A stretch of DNA of 64,000 nucleotides from Pedobacter sp. MC2016-24 (GCF_015223055.1 NZ_JADFBX010000018.1:57328-121327); one strand, 5' to 3'. Counted from the stretch's first letter, positions 7,028 to 16,152 are shown. A program made the numbers and translations. Notes: generated by a model not told the origin, from the letters alone.

Positions 7028-8548
7028 ATGAAATGGTACGACATTAATCAACCGCTACTAAAATTTAAATCCTCCAAAGTAGACACGGCCTTTACGATCA
7101 AGGATTCATTTGAAGCCGTTTCTATCATGGGTTCCACAGGTAGTGGTAAAACTTCAACGAGTTTTTCCCAGATCGCAAGTGCTTACCTATCGCATGGTTA
7201 CGGTGCTTTACTCCTTACAGTCAAAAAAACCGATAAATCCGATTTCCTGAAATTGTGCGAGCAAACAGGCAGGATGGATCATGTGCGTGTGATCGGCGTA
7301 GGCCAACCCTACAAGTTCAATTTTTTAGAATATGAATGCCAACAGCCGGACGGCTCGCTAGGGCTTACAGAGAACATTGTCGATCTGCTCACCTCTGTTA
7401 TTAATGCAGGATTGGACGATAAAGGCAGTTCATCCGAAGACAGTTTCTGGTCAGATGCCCTAACGATGGTTTTATCATCTGTAATTGATTTGTGCAAAAT
7501 TGCTTATCAAACGGTTACCGTTCAATTAATTTATGACATCGGGCAATCCTTACCCAAGAAAGAGGATAATTTAAAAGAATTACTGGCAGGAGATACTAAA
7601 ACTCCTACTGCGTTTCAAAAAGCATATTTCAAAGCACGTAAAAATATTGTCCAACAGGCTGGCGAATGGGAAAGTAAGCTATCACAAGAAAGGTTAGATG
7701 AATTAGAGGATAATGAACGATATGAGGATGCTTTGTTTGAAGCCGTCCCAGATGCAAGAACATTTAAAATGATTGATCAGTTTTTTGTCGAAACATTGAA
7801 AAATCTTGCAGATCGCACGAGATCAGTCGTTGATTTCAAACTAATGGGCTTTCTATTCCCGCTTCTAAAGTCGCCTATATACCCCCTTTTTTGCATGGGG
7901 AAAAGCAATATAACCCCTGATATGTGTTCGGACGGTGCTATCATCATTATTGATATGCCAACGAAAGAGTATTTTCAGGCAGGTCGTTCAATTCAGCTCA
8001 TATTTAAATTGCTATTCCAGCGGGCGATGGAACGCAGGCCTATTAACTTGCAGACACGGCCAGTTGCTTTGATCTCTGACGAAGCTCAAACCTTTATTGT
8101 AAACAAGGATTTGAATTTCCAGTTAACAGCACGTTCTAGTAAAATTGCTATCCTGTATGTTACCCAGAATATTTTGAACTACTATTCAGCTATGGGTGGA
8201 AAAAATCCAGAATATCTAGCTAAATCATTACTGGCTAACTTCACAACCAAGATATTCCATTGTAATACTGGCGAAACGAATGAATGGGCATCTTCTTTAA
8301 TTGGTGAGGATTATTTCCTAGATCAAAATTATAGCAGTACATATTCAAAAGAATATTCTCAATCCAACGGCGCAAGTTACAGCCTGCGCCGGATTTTACG
8401 CCCCGAAGTTTTTTCCAAGTTGAAAATGGGTTCTGAAATATCAAACAATTTGGTTGAAGCCATCATACACAAACAAGGCAATCCGATAGACGGCGTGGAT
8501 AACCATTTATTAGTCACTTTTCGACAATCGCCCCGCATTGCAGGGTAA
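7028..8548 (+). CDS. type IV coupling protein (TraD/VirD4/TrwB-like ATPase)
   Basis: ATPase that brings the relaxase-bound DNA strand to the mating channel. Walker A is GSTGSGKTS (residues 35-43) and the Walker B region is ISDEAQTF (Asp351-Glu352). The region ending LARSLLANFTTKIFHC-like (KSLLANFTTKIFHCNTGETN) and the late part match the TraD/TraG/FtsK-type core. At 506 residues it is short and starts directly in the ATPase core: there is no N-terminal membrane pair, unlike VirD4 or TrwB. The next gene codes for a membrane protein that may supply that anchor. It is the first gene of the probable operon 7028-13770. A helper element would have to provide the channel. Confidence 0.88.
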   Translation: MKWYDINQPLLKFKSSKVDTAFTIKDSFEAVSIMGSTGSGKTSTSFSQIASAYLSHGYGALLLTVKKTDKSDFLKLCEQTGRMDHVRVIGVGQPYKFNFLEYECQQPDGSLGLTENIVDLLTSVINAGLDDKGSSSEDSFWSDALTMVLSSVIDLCKIAYQTVTVQLIYDIGQSLPKKEDNLKELLAGDTKTPTAFQKAYFKARKNIVQQAGEWESKLSQERLDELEDNERYEDALFEAVPDARTFKMIDQFFVETLKNLADRTRSVVDFKLMGFLFPLLKSPIYPLFCMGKSNITPDMCSDGAIIIIDMPTKEYFQAGRSIQLIFKLLFQRAMERRPINLQTRPVALISDEAQTFIVNKDLNFQLTARSSKIAILYVTQNILNYYSAMGGKNPEYLAKSLLANFTTKIFHCNTGETNEWASSLIGEDYFLDQNYSSTYSKEYSQSNGASYSLRRILRPEVFSKLKMGSEISNNLVEAIIHKQGNPIDGVDNHLLVTFRQSPRIAG

Positions 8549-8600
8549 ATATTCAATGTTCAAATAACAAAATCAAATAAACACTTTAATCTTTTAAGCA

Positions 8601-9377
8601 ATGAAAAAACAACTTCATTTTGCCACCACGTTTGGCAGATCAAATCCATTCAAGAATTTATTATTAACCATCTTCACAATGTCGGCATCGATGCCACGGG
8701 CAATTCTTGAGGTTTTCTCAAGATCAGGATTTGGCCGCAGATACTTCAGCTTTGGCTGGTGTATCATCTACGCCTTAATCCTTGCCCTCGTGCCAATGGC
8801 AAAAGAAAGTATACCATTCCTTAAAGCAGAGGGACGGACAGGCTGGGGCTTTATGTTCCATTACCTATCTTGGTATGCCTTTTTGTTGGCTTTCCTCTAT
8901 AAATCCTATGGTCACTACCAAGCACTTAAACTGCCTCCGTCAATTTTTGATTTCAGTAAATATAGCTACTCAACAGGCATTTTAGACAAAAGGTTTATCA
9001 CCCTGAAATGGAACGGAAAATATCTGGATTTAAGATTTATCGAAACCATTGTTGAACCAGCATTTTTTCTAGTGATCGGCTTAGGCTTAATGATTTTAGG
9101 CCAAGCTTTGGGAATACTTCTTTTCACTTGCTCCATTTTCTATTCGGCAAATCGCTTTCTTGATTATGAGCAAGGTGATGAAATGGTCTTGGATATGATC
9201 GATAAAATAATTGTTGCCGAAGAATATAGTAATGTTTTTGTGAACGATTTAGGGGCTGACAAAACCCGAGGTTTTAGTATCCCGGCAAGACGATTGGCAA
9301 GTCAGGAACTGCGCCAAAAAGTGGCTGATATGATGTTTAGTGATTACCAAGAGGACGAACCTGTATTTGTGTCCTAA
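8601..9377 (+). CDS. integral membrane protein of the transfer module
   Basis: 258 residues with about four membrane segments: GWCIIYALILALVPMA (about 54-70), MFHYLSWYAFLLAFLY (about 86-102), and a long hydrophobic stretch around 155-185 (FFLVIGLGLMILGQALGI then LLFTCSIFY). The C-terminal 60 residues are cytosolic and charged. No enzyme motif. It lies between the coupling protein (52 bp upstream) and the relaxase genes. I infer that it is the membrane partner of the anchorless coupling protein, since VirD4-type proteins normally carry this part themselves. Direct family recognition is lacking. ATG start. Confidence 0.7.
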   Translation: MKKQLHFATTFGRSNPFKNLLLTIFTMSASMPRAILEVFSRSGFGRRYFSFGWCIIYALILALVPMAKESIPFLKAEGRTGWGFMFHYLSWYAFLLAFLYKSYGHYQALKLPPSIFDFSKYSYSTGILDKRFITLKWNGKYLDLRFIETIVEPAFFLVIGLGLMILGQALGILLFTCSIFYSANRFLDYEQGDEMVLDMIDKIIVAEEYSNVFVNDLGADKTRGFSIPARRLASQELRQKVADMMFSDYQEDEPVFVS

Positions 9378-9448
9378 CACTGCCGAGCTGTGAACGGGAA
9401 GACGCCTGACACTTAATACTCTACTACTAACCCTTAATACCTACCTGT

Positions 9449-9886
9449 ATGGATTTAGCCCAAATTTACCGAAGACACGATAAGGATAAAGAAGATTTCA
9501 ATGCCCTAAGAGATAAAACATGGGCTGACATGAAACAAAAGCACGAAAATTTAATAGCTGCTTTTCAATCAAAAGATAATCTACCTAAAGAGCATTCTAA
9601 ACAAATAGATATGGAACTTGACGAGTTCAGGAAAATTTGGGCTATTCCACATGGTAGCCATTACAAAGCTCTGGATGCCTTGCATAGAGATCAACTGAAA
9701 AAGGCAATGGCCGACCTGATTCCGGCAAATGATAGGACAACGCCCCCCTCTCGTCAGCAGACTAGCTATGAAGATAGCCTCGCCAGTACCCGCCAAAAGA
9801 AGTTGAGCATGCAAAGGGTCAAACAACCTGAAAAATTTGAAGACTTAGACCAGAATAAAGACAGCATGGAACTTGGCTACGGTTAG
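9449..9886 (+). CDS. hypothetical helical protein, relaxase accessory candidate
   Basis: 145 residues, strongly charged and helical: DKDKEDFNALRDKTWADMKQ, then KHENLIAAFQSKDNLPKEH and a disordered C-terminal third rich in S, T, Q and K. No known domain. Coiled-coil character in the first 90 residues and the place immediately before the relaxase gene (73 bp) suggest an accessory protein of the relaxosome, for example one binding oriT or the relaxase. This is inference from position. ATG start. Confidence 0.6.
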   Translation: MDLAQIYRRHDKDKEDFNALRDKTWADMKQKHENLIAAFQSKDNLPKEHSKQIDMELDEFRKIWAIPHGSHYKALDALHRDQLKKAMADLIPANDRTTPPSRQQTSYEDSLASTRQKKLSMQRVKQPEKFEDLDQNKDSMELGYG

Positions 9887-9959
9887 CCAATCCGGTGCAA
9901 AGGTTTGATAAAATCAGAAAAATAAGGAGATAGGCAAAAACCAAATTATAACACTCAAC

Positions 9960-12686
9960 ATGATTCGTATTACTCAAAGCACATCCGATCAGGCGAAAGC
10001 TTATTTCACTCAGTCATTACAGACTGCAAATTACTACATCAACCAAACTGAACTGCAAGGGCAGTTTCACGGAAAGTTGGCGGCACGTTTGGGGATTTCG
10101 GGAAACACGACCCGTGAGCAGTTTTTCGCCCTATGCGAAAACCGCAATCCGATCACGGGGGAACGGCTGACACAACGGACAATTGAAAACAGAACTGTGG
10201 GTTATGATTTTACGTTCAGTGTGCCGAAGTCAGTTTCTGTGATCAACGCTCTATCCAGCGATAATCATATTCAAGAGGCATTTCAAAAGTCTGTTAATGA
10301 CACGATGAAGCTAATAGAAGCGGACATGATGACCCGTGTACGTGTAGGCGGCAAAGATGAAGATAGAAAAACTGACGAATTGATCTGGGCTGAATTTACT
10401 CACCTCACTTCTAGAGGATTAGAAGGTAAAACTCCTGATCCGCATCTACATTGTCATGCATTTGTCATCTCGGCTACGGTTGATAAGAGTGAAAACGATA
10501 AAATTAAAGCTGGCCAGTTTCGCTATATAAAACGGGATGCCCCCTATTATCAAAGCTTATTTTACAAAAACCTTTCCGATAGGCTTATTGATCTGGGGTA
10601 TAATATCAAAAAAGATGGTAAATCATTTGAAATTGAGGGTGTAAGCAAGAATATATGCGAATTATTTAGCAAAAGGACATTACAGATTAATGACCTTGCA
10701 AAAGAACTCGGAATTACGGACGAACAAACCTTAAGCGAATTAGGGGCTAAAACCCGTACAAAGAAACAAAAAGGCTTAAACCTAGAAGAACTGAAAGCCG
10801 ACTGGCGCAAACAGATTAGGGAAAATATTGATCGCAAAGAAGGTGAAATGGATGCCCCTATTCGCTATGCACCTAACAAAGAGCAAGAAAACATTACTGC
10901 AAAAGATTGCATAGACCATTCCTGTAGCCATTCTTTTGAAAGGGCATCAGTTATGCCGGAACGTCGAATATTAGCGAATGCCTATATGCACAGTATCGGC
11001 GTTAAATCGGTTAGCCCTGCTGACATCAACAAAACTTTTGATAACGATGCCAGGCTAATAAAAGTTGCAGACAAAACACAGACATTTATAACCACCAAAG
11101 ACGTATTAAAAGAGGAGCAAAAAATGGTTTCCCTGGCTCTAAAAGGTCTAGACAGTCAAACTCCCCTATATGTAACAGCACCAAAAACCACCCTTGAAGG
11201 TCAGCAAGCACAGGCACTTGAACATCTAATGACTACAACAGACCGTGTCAGTATAATTATGGGTGGTGCGGGTACGGGTAAAACTACTCTATTAAAACAG
11301 GCCTTTGAATTAATTCAAAAAGCAGGCAAAGAGGTTATATTGGTTGCACCATCCGCAAGTGCTAGTCGTGGCACATTAAGAGAAGAAGGATTTGAAAACG
11401 CCGAAACAGTTTCAAAACTCCTGCAAGACAAAGAAATGCAAAGCAAATTGCAAGACAATGTGCTGTTTATGGATGAAGCAGGACTTGCCGACACAGCACA
11501 AATGGCACAAGTTTTAGAACTGGCAGAAAAACACAATGCACGTTTACTGCTAATTGGCGATATTTCTCAACATTCCTCTGTAAATCGAGGCGATAGTTTA
11601 AGAGTATTGCATTCTGTTGCAGGCATTAAAACAGCCGCCGTTAGCAAGATTTATCGACAACGTGATGAATTTTACCGTGACGTTGTAACGGACTTGTCAA
11701 AAGGCGAAGTAAAAACCGCCTTTGCCAAGCTCGACAGTATGGGTTCAATTAAAGAGATCGACCCCTTAAATCCGTACAAGCAACTTGTAACCGATTATAT
11801 TGATATAATTAAACGGAATAAAACTGGACTAATCGTATCTCCCACCCGTGAGCAAGGCAGAGCCATAACCGAAAGCTTGCGGGAACAATTACGTCAAAAT
11901 AATGTGATCGGCAAAAAGGAAATTCCTGTCACTAAACTAAGCAATCTTAATATGACAGAAGCCCAGAAAACCGACTGGCGCAATTTTGAAGAAGGCCAAG
12001 TTATCCAATTCAATCAAAACCTCCCTAATATTAAACGGGGAAGCGTCTGGGCTGTTTCAAAAATAGGTGATAAACAGATTATAATCGCCGATAAGCAGGG
12101 TAAAACCTGCTCCCTGCCCCTTGATCGAGCGAAAGATTATAACGTGTACCACAAGTCAGAAATTGGCCTTTCAAAAGGCGATCAGGTGCGCATAACGAAT
12201 AATTGCTTTGACAAGGCTGGAAAACGATTAAATAACGGCCAAGCATTAGAAATAGCTGGCATTCGAGGTGGTAAAACCATTCTTGTAAATCCAAAAAGCA
12301 ATGTTGAATATACGCTGGATAAAGAGTTCGGCCACCTAGACCATAATTACTGTACTACATCGTATTCCAGTCAAGGCAAGACAGTGGATACCGTACTTGT
12401 CAGCATGCCGGAAATCTCCCTTGTAGCCGCTGATAGCAAGCAATTTTATGTTTCGATTTCCAGAGGTCGGGATGCCGCAATCGTATACACGGACGATAAA
12501 GAGGAGCTGCTAGAAACCGTAAAAATAATGAAAACACGTCAATCGGCGATTGAACTAACAAATAACGGGGCACACATGGATTATGTGACCAACCCAGAAA
12601 GGAGAAAAGACAACACGCTAGAAATGCACAAGCCACAAATATCATATCCAAAATCCAAGCAGGTAAGTTATGAGCCAGAACTTTAG
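9960..12686 (+). CDS. MobF-family relaxase/helicase (TrwC/TraI-like)
   Basis: Nicks one strand at oriT, stays covalently bound to the 5' end and unwinds the DNA for transfer. The N-terminal relaxase domain (about 1-320) begins MIRITQSTSDQAKAYF with candidate catalytic tyrosines at 15, 25 and 26. It has the three-histidine metal site PDPHLHCHAF (His162, 164, 166) and the conserved FSVPKSVSV segment. The helicase domain of RecD type (about 400-870) has Walker A GGAGTGKTT near residue 436, MDEAGL, LIGDISQHSSV and the late SSQGKTVD and YVSISRGRD motifs. The length of 908 residues is normal for a two-domain MobF protein. It ends overlapping the next gene by 17 bp. Confidence 0.95.
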   Translation: MIRITQSTSDQAKAYFTQSLQTANYYINQTELQGQFHGKLAARLGISGNTTREQFFALCENRNPITGERLTQRTIENRTVGYDFTFSVPKSVSVINALSSDNHIQEAFQKSVNDTMKLIEADMMTRVRVGGKDEDRKTDELIWAEFTHLTSRGLEGKTPDPHLHCHAFVISATVDKSENDKIKAGQFRYIKRDAPYYQSLFYKNLSDRLIDLGYNIKKDGKSFEIEGVSKNICELFSKRTLQINDLAKELGITDEQTLSELGAKTRTKKQKGLNLEELKADWRKQIRENIDRKEGEMDAPIRYAPNKEQENITAKDCIDHSCSHSFERASVMPERRILANAYMHSIGVKSVSPADINKTFDNDARLIKVADKTQTFITTKDVLKEEQKMVSLALKGLDSQTPLYVTAPKTTLEGQQAQALEHLMTTTDRVSIIMGGAGTGKTTLLKQAFELIQKAGKEVILVAPSASASRGTLREEGFENAETVSKLLQDKEMQSKLQDNVLFMDEAGLADTAQMAQVLELAEKHNARLLLIGDISQHSSVNRGDSLRVLHSVAGIKTAAVSKIYRQRDEFYRDVVTDLSKGEVKTAFAKLDSMGSIKEIDPLNPYKQLVTDYIDIIKRNKTGLIVSPTREQGRAITESLREQLRQNNVIGKKEIPVTKLSNLNMTEAQKTDWRNFEEGQVIQFNQNLPNIKRGSVWAVSKIGDKQIIIADKQGKTCSLPLDRAKDYNVYHKSEIGLSKGDQVRITNNCFDKAGKRLNNGQALEIAGIRGGKTILVNPKSNVEYTLDKEFGHLDHNYCTTSYSSQGKTVDTVLVSMPEISLVAADSKQFYVSISRGRDAAIVYTDDKEELLETVKIMKTRQSAIELTNNGAHMDYVTNPERRKDNTLEMHKPQISYPKSKQVSYEPEL

Positions 12687-13047
12687 GTTAAAATCAGACG
12701 AACTAAGGCAGAACAACCCGACAATTGACGTTCGGCAAGATGATGAAGCCTTTTATAGGACTTATCAAAGTAGCGGCTATATCCGGAATATTGCCCTTAC
12801 TATGCCTAACGGAAAAAGCTTCACAATTCCCTATGTACTAATCTCTAAGATTGAATATGACCCTCTTGCTGGGGCTGTAACACTAATAAACGGCGGTGAA
12901 AAGATTGTATTGAATGGCTTAAGGCTAAAAGCCCTCTATTATGATTTGTTTTTCCAATTACCTCTAGAAATATTCATCACTGAAGAAAGATATAACCCGA
13001 TAAATAACGAAGCAAAATTTATCGTGAATGAAATAATCATTATTTAA
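12670..13047 (+). CDS. hypothetical protein overlapping the relaxase gene
   Basis: 125 residues; its first 17 bp lie within the end of the relaxase gene, which points to translational coupling. The pattern is beta-rich (FTIPYVLISKIEYDPLAGAV, TLINGGEKIVLNGL), with a helix LKALYYDLFFQLPLEIF. No known domain and no signal peptide. The sequence resembles small hypothetical proteins that follow relaxase genes in Bacteroidota mobile elements, but I cannot name a family. ATG start at MSQNFRLKSDELRQNN. Confidence 0.6.
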   Translation: MSQNFRLKSDELRQNNPTIDVRQDDEAFYRTYQSSGYIRNIALTMPNGKSFTIPYVLISKIEYDPLAGAVTLINGGEKIVLNGLRLKALYYDLFFQLPLEIFITEERYNPINNEAKFIVNEIIII

Positions 13048-13071
13048 ATAGTCACTTATAAATTCCACTAT

Positions 13072-13770
13072 ATGAATGCCAAGATAATAAACGAACTAAA
13101 AGCAAGGATTGAGAAATTTATAATCTTCCTGCAACTGGACAAGAAACCGAATGTATTTTTCACCCATGCCTACGGGGTCGAAGAATGTATAAGTGATGCA
13201 AAACCAGAAACCAATTCAATATGGTTTAACACGTACTTCCTAGAAAAACTGGATTTTGATTATGCACTATTAATAATTCTGCATGAAATATTTCACTTTT
13301 CAAAGCAAGGTATCCAAACAAAACAACAAGTAGCAGAACTAAGGTATGGCAATCTATGGCCATTCATGCAGATATTCGATATCGAAGCGGATTTGTACGT
13401 TGTTGAATACATATTAAGCGAAAATCCAGATTACAGTTTTAATCAATATTTGTCGCTCCTTTATAGCGGTGCATCAACATTTAGAAATTCAACAATTCGG
13501 CAAGTGAAACTTGAAAGGTTTATTGGGTCACTTGTATCTATAAAAAGATACTTTGATACAAGAGAACGAAAGCTGTATTTGCCAAAATTGTATCTAAACA
13601 TCATAACCTTGATAAGCATTCAGTACGATTTCCTCCATTTACATCATGTTTGCTTTGATATTTCTACGGAATATCTGGAAGAATGGAAAACAGCTTTTCA
13701 AGACGCTGGCCGATTATCAGAAGATGAATATCTAAATCTGCTAAACACGCTTATAAACAAATTTAATTAA
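13072..13770 (+). CDS. putative zinc metallopeptidase-like protein (HEIFH motif)
   Basis: 232 residues. LLIILHEIFHFSKQG contains an HExxH motif (about residues 72-76), and FDIEADLYVVEYI about 25 residues further on provides the acidic third ligand expected in zincins of the ImmA/M78 or M48-like kind. Members of that group in mobile elements cleave a repressor to trigger excision or transfer, but no partner repressor lies next to this gene; the nearest XRE-type HTH is 14 kb away. The role is therefore open. It is the last gene of the rightward block and runs into the terminator disrupted by the MITE. ATG start 24 bp after the upstream stop. Confidence 0.6.
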   Translation: MNAKIINELKARIEKFIIFLQLDKKPNVFFTHAYGVEECISDAKPETNSIWFNTYFLEKLDFDYALLIILHEIFHFSKQGIQTKQQVAELRYGNLWPFMQIFDIEADLYVVEYILSENPDYSFNQYLSLLYSGASTFRNSTIRQVKLERFIGSLVSIKRYFDTRERKLYLPKLYLNIITLISIQYDFLHLHHVCFDISTEYLEEWKTAFQDAGRLSEDEYLNLLNTLINKFN

Positions 13771-13779
13771 CAAAAGAAA

Positions 13780-14011
13780 GAAGCCCTGCTGAATTAGCGA
13801 GGGCACTGAAAAAGTCCACTTAATATTTGAGGCGGAAAACAGGCAATATAAAATCCAATTTGGCGGCCTAAGAGTCGCATGTACTAAATAAGAATATAAT
13901 GTTTAGTCCTACAGGCTAAGGAAAAAGGGGTTGTTCATGATTTATGACGCAACCCCTTTTTTTGTCCGATTTAGAAGGACTTTTTCAGTGCCCTCGAATT
14001 AGCAGGGCTTC
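13780..14011. terminator. bidirectional terminator split by a MITE
   Basis: GAAGCCCTGCT (13780-13790) and AGCAGGGCTTC (14001-14011) are perfect complements. Without the insert and one copy of its 8-bp duplication they would be separated by only 5 nt (GAATT) and flanked by A and T runs: a terminator for the two convergent genes on either side. The 197-bp insert now separates the arms, but carries its own terminator-like hairpin. Confidence 0.75.
13799..13995. mobile_element. 197-bp MITE with 19-bp terminal inverted repeats and 8-bp target duplication
   Basis: The ends are perfect inverted repeats: GAGGGCACTGAAAAAGTCC (13799-13817) and its complement (13977-13995). Both sides are flanked by GAATTAGC (13791-13798 and 13996-14003), an 8-bp target-site duplication. 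There is no coding capacity inside, so it must have been moved by a DDE transposase encoded elsewhere; the parent IS family is not recognised here. Inside, a 12-bp perfect hairpin (AAAAAGGGGTTG, 13922-13933, with its complement at 13950-13961) followed by T residues looks like an internal terminator. The intact ends suggest a recent insertion. Confidence 0.85.
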
Positions 14012-14017
14012 TTTTAT

Positions 14018-14923
14018 TTATTTAGGCTGTAATTCATATAAATAATCAACCGCTTTAGAAGCATGACTGGCGGCGGTAAAGATGATTTGCTTATCATCCT
14101 TTAGAACTTTCAGCCAATGGTCAATATAAGCTGCACTATTGATTGGTTCGGCACTGATAATTTCAAAGCTTGCGCCAAGAAAAGCCGCCCCCAATTCTGC
14201 AACAAGTTCCTCCCTGGCATAGTTACCGTCACCAAAACGCTTATGGTTAATACGGTCTAGGCGATTTACATTACCTGTCCAATGAGTCAATTCATGGAAC
14301 AGGACAGAATAATAATTTTCGGTTGCTGTATTATAATCTGTATCAATAAAAGTTTCAGGTTTAGGCATTACAATCTTGTCATCTAATCGAGTGTAGTATG
14401 CTTCATGGCTTCCGGTTTCAACGATTGCTTTCGTATTGCTGATAAAATCCTCGATATTGTCAAGTTTCTCGACAAGGTTATCAGGCATAACGTATTCTTG
14501 TTGTACAGGCTCGTAACTCGCAAGCTGGCAACGATTGAATACCTTTGATACTTTCAGGAATGGGATTTTTTCAATTTCTCCGTCAACTTCTTTAATAATG
14601 TTATCGTAGTATGCGATTGTATGGCCATTTTCGCCTTTGCGAACGGATTCCCCCTTTGCATTCCATTGCTTGAAGCTTGCCCATTCATTGCTTTGGTATT
14701 CCTTTTCCAGTGATGCACCCCACAAAAGCAGAATATTGATACCTCTGTATTTGTTATCGGTGGTAAAATTATACGGTAAACCAAGAATTGTATGATCTGG
14801 TCCCGCAAAAGGTTTTTTCCATGGAATTGTACCCGCTTCTAACTGTGCAATAATTTTATCGGTTATTTCTTGTTGAATATCCTTGCGTACATAGGTTGAT
14901 TGTTTTTGAGAAACAGTTTTCAT
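14018..14923 (-). CDS. ardC: ArdC-family anti-restriction protein
   Basis: Binds single-stranded DNA and shields incoming transferred DNA from the recipient's restriction enzymes. The N-terminal ssDNA-binding domain (about 1-130) shows QEITDKIIAQLEAGTIPWKK, YRGINILLLWGAS, YQSNEWASFKQWNAKGESVR and GENGHTIAYYDN, all typical of this family. The C-terminal zincin-like domain shows FHELTHWTGNVNRLDR (HExxH at about 229) and EELVAELGAAFLG with the third ligand. At 301 residues it has the usual length. It is transcribed leftward with a highly structured upstream region (14946-15083). Early expression in the recipient is expected for its role. Bacteroidota elements often pair it with a toprim gene, as here. 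Confidence 0.92.
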   Translation of the reverse strand: MKTVSQKQSTYVRKDIQQEITDKIIAQLEAGTIPWKKPFAGPDHTILGLPYNFTTDNKYRGINILLLWGASLEKEYQSNEWASFKQWNAKGESVRKGENGHTIAYYDNIIKEVDGEIEKIPFLKVSKVFNRCQLASYEPVQQEYVMPDNLVEKLDNIEDFISNTKAIVETGSHEAYYTRLDDKIVMPKPETFIDTDYNTATENYYSVLFHELTHWTGNVNRLDRINHKRFGDGNYAREELVAELGAAFLGASFEIISAEPINSAAYIDHWLKVLKDDKQIIFTAASHASKAVDYLYELQPK

Positions 14924-14945
14924 TTGAAAGCTCCTGTTGTTGGTT

Positions 14946-15083
14946 AATGGTTACAGGAAAGGCCAACCGAGGAATGAGTGACCAAACCGGCTGTTATTTT
15001 GTTTCGCGAGGAAACTCGATAGAGTGGGGAAAATAATAGTTGGTGGCGGGAGCGGCCTCGGTTATTGACTGTAACAAACCATT
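14946..15083. promoter_or_regulatory. nested inverted repeats upstream of ardC: candidate oriT, single-strand promoter or structured leader
   Basis: Three concentric complementary pairs surround a small hairpin. Outer: GTTACAG (14950-14956) with CTGTAAC (15069-15075), with AATGG/CCATT outside it. Middle: AACCGAGG (14965-14972) with CCTCGGTT (15056-15063). Inner: a 15-bp pairing with three G-T pairs (14986-15000 with 15030-15044). At the tip is CGAG-GAAA-CTCG (15007-15018), a tetraloop hairpin. There is no reading frame here. Such symmetry is unlikely by chance and could fold as single-stranded DNA during transfer. The other long gap around the relaxase genes shows nothing similar. Confidence 0.6.
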
Positions 15084-15165
15084 CACCCACTAATAGCGGG
15101 ATGCTTTTAATATGTGTTTGAAATACCAATGTAATAACCGTTTAGCAGATCTATATTGACCAGGA

Positions 15166-16080
15166 TTAACTCGGCTGTTTCAAGTCATGCAGCAGCCATG
15201 TATTGGCATCTTTGTGATCGTTGTATTTTTTGTTAAGCGTTACGTGTTTTATTCCATGCTGCTTACTGATAAAGTTATTCAAGATGCTTCGGTACTCATC
15301 GCCTGTAACGCCATTATCAAACCATGAATAGAGGTGTGTGTATCTGGAATGCGTAACATAGGGATATACTTTTGGCAGGCATTCAAAGGCATTTAAAATG
15401 ATAGCATCCTCCTTAAATCGTGTGATACCAAGTAATTTTAAGGCAGACAGAAAATCAAACATTCCTTCAAAAATATGAATGACTTTTTGCGTTTCGTCAG
15501 TGCCACGAATAAACGTAACGTCTTTGCCATTGATACAGCCCTTAAATGTCCGGCTTTTTAAGGCATACCCTTCGTTATCATTCCGTAATGCAAGAGCGTT
15601 AAAGTAGTTCTTTTTAGAAAGATTGTGGACTTTCGCCTGTTTCAAATACACCAAAGCCAGATCAAGCGGGATGCCTCTGTCTTCAAGGTATCGGATTAAA
15701 GATAAATGGCTGATAGGTGACACCGAAAACAGTTTAAGGTTGTGGACTCCAACAGCTACAAGATCATCTTGCTTGTTGCTTTTCAGAAATGCAGCGTCAT
15801 TGCACCATATATTAGTTATAAAGCGCAACGCATCGGCGTTTGTATAATCTTCTTTTTGAGATTGCAGATATTCAACGGCAAAATCAAAAAAGTTGCCCCC
15901 TCGTCCTGACCCGTGATCAAACCATACATTTTTTAACTTGTTGACACGGAAAGTAGCGGCCTTTTCCCTGCGTAACGGGGAAAAGTATAACGCACCGTCT
16001 TTATAGCTTCTGACTGGGTAAAAATTTAACTTTGTCAGAAATTCGGACACAGGAATAGCGTTAGCCTGTTCAATGTTCAT
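15166..16080 (-). CDS. toprim-domain protein with CHC2-primase-like N-terminus
   Basis: 304 residues. The N-terminal part (LYFSPLRREKAATFRVNKLK, VWFDHGSGRGGNFFDFAVEY; about 31-73) is the zinc-ribbon-derived start of DnaG-type primases, in which the metal cysteines have been lost. The C-terminal half has the toprim signature IFEGMFDFLSAL (about 203-214), with the acidic residue before MFD, and a later DNGVTGDEYRS segment (about 258) giving the D-x-D-like site. Proteins of this form are standard in Bacteroidota mobilizable elements. They probably prime complementary-strand synthesis after transfer, but no activity is known to me for this one. It lies upstream of the structured region and ardC on the same strand. 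ATG start. Confidence 0.82.
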   Translation of the reverse strand: MNIEQANAIPVSEFLTKLNFYPVRSYKDGALYFSPLRREKAATFRVNKLKNVWFDHGSGRGGNFFDFAVEYLQSQKEDYTNADALRFITNIWCNDAAFLKSNKQDDLVAVGVHNLKLFSVSPISHLSLIRYLEDRGIPLDLALVYLKQAKVHNLSKKNYFNALALRNDNEGYALKSRTFKGCINGKDVTFIRGTDETQKVIHIFEGMFDFLSALKLLGITRFKEDAIILNAFECLPKVYPYVTHSRYTHLYSWFDNGVTGDEYRSILNNFISKQHGIKHVTLNKKYNDHKDANTWLLHDLKQPS

Positions 16081-16152
16081 TGGGCTTTCTCCAGAAAAAT
16101 AATTATAAAAATGATTGGGCTTGCCAGAGAAAAACTGGCCGCCATTTAATAG

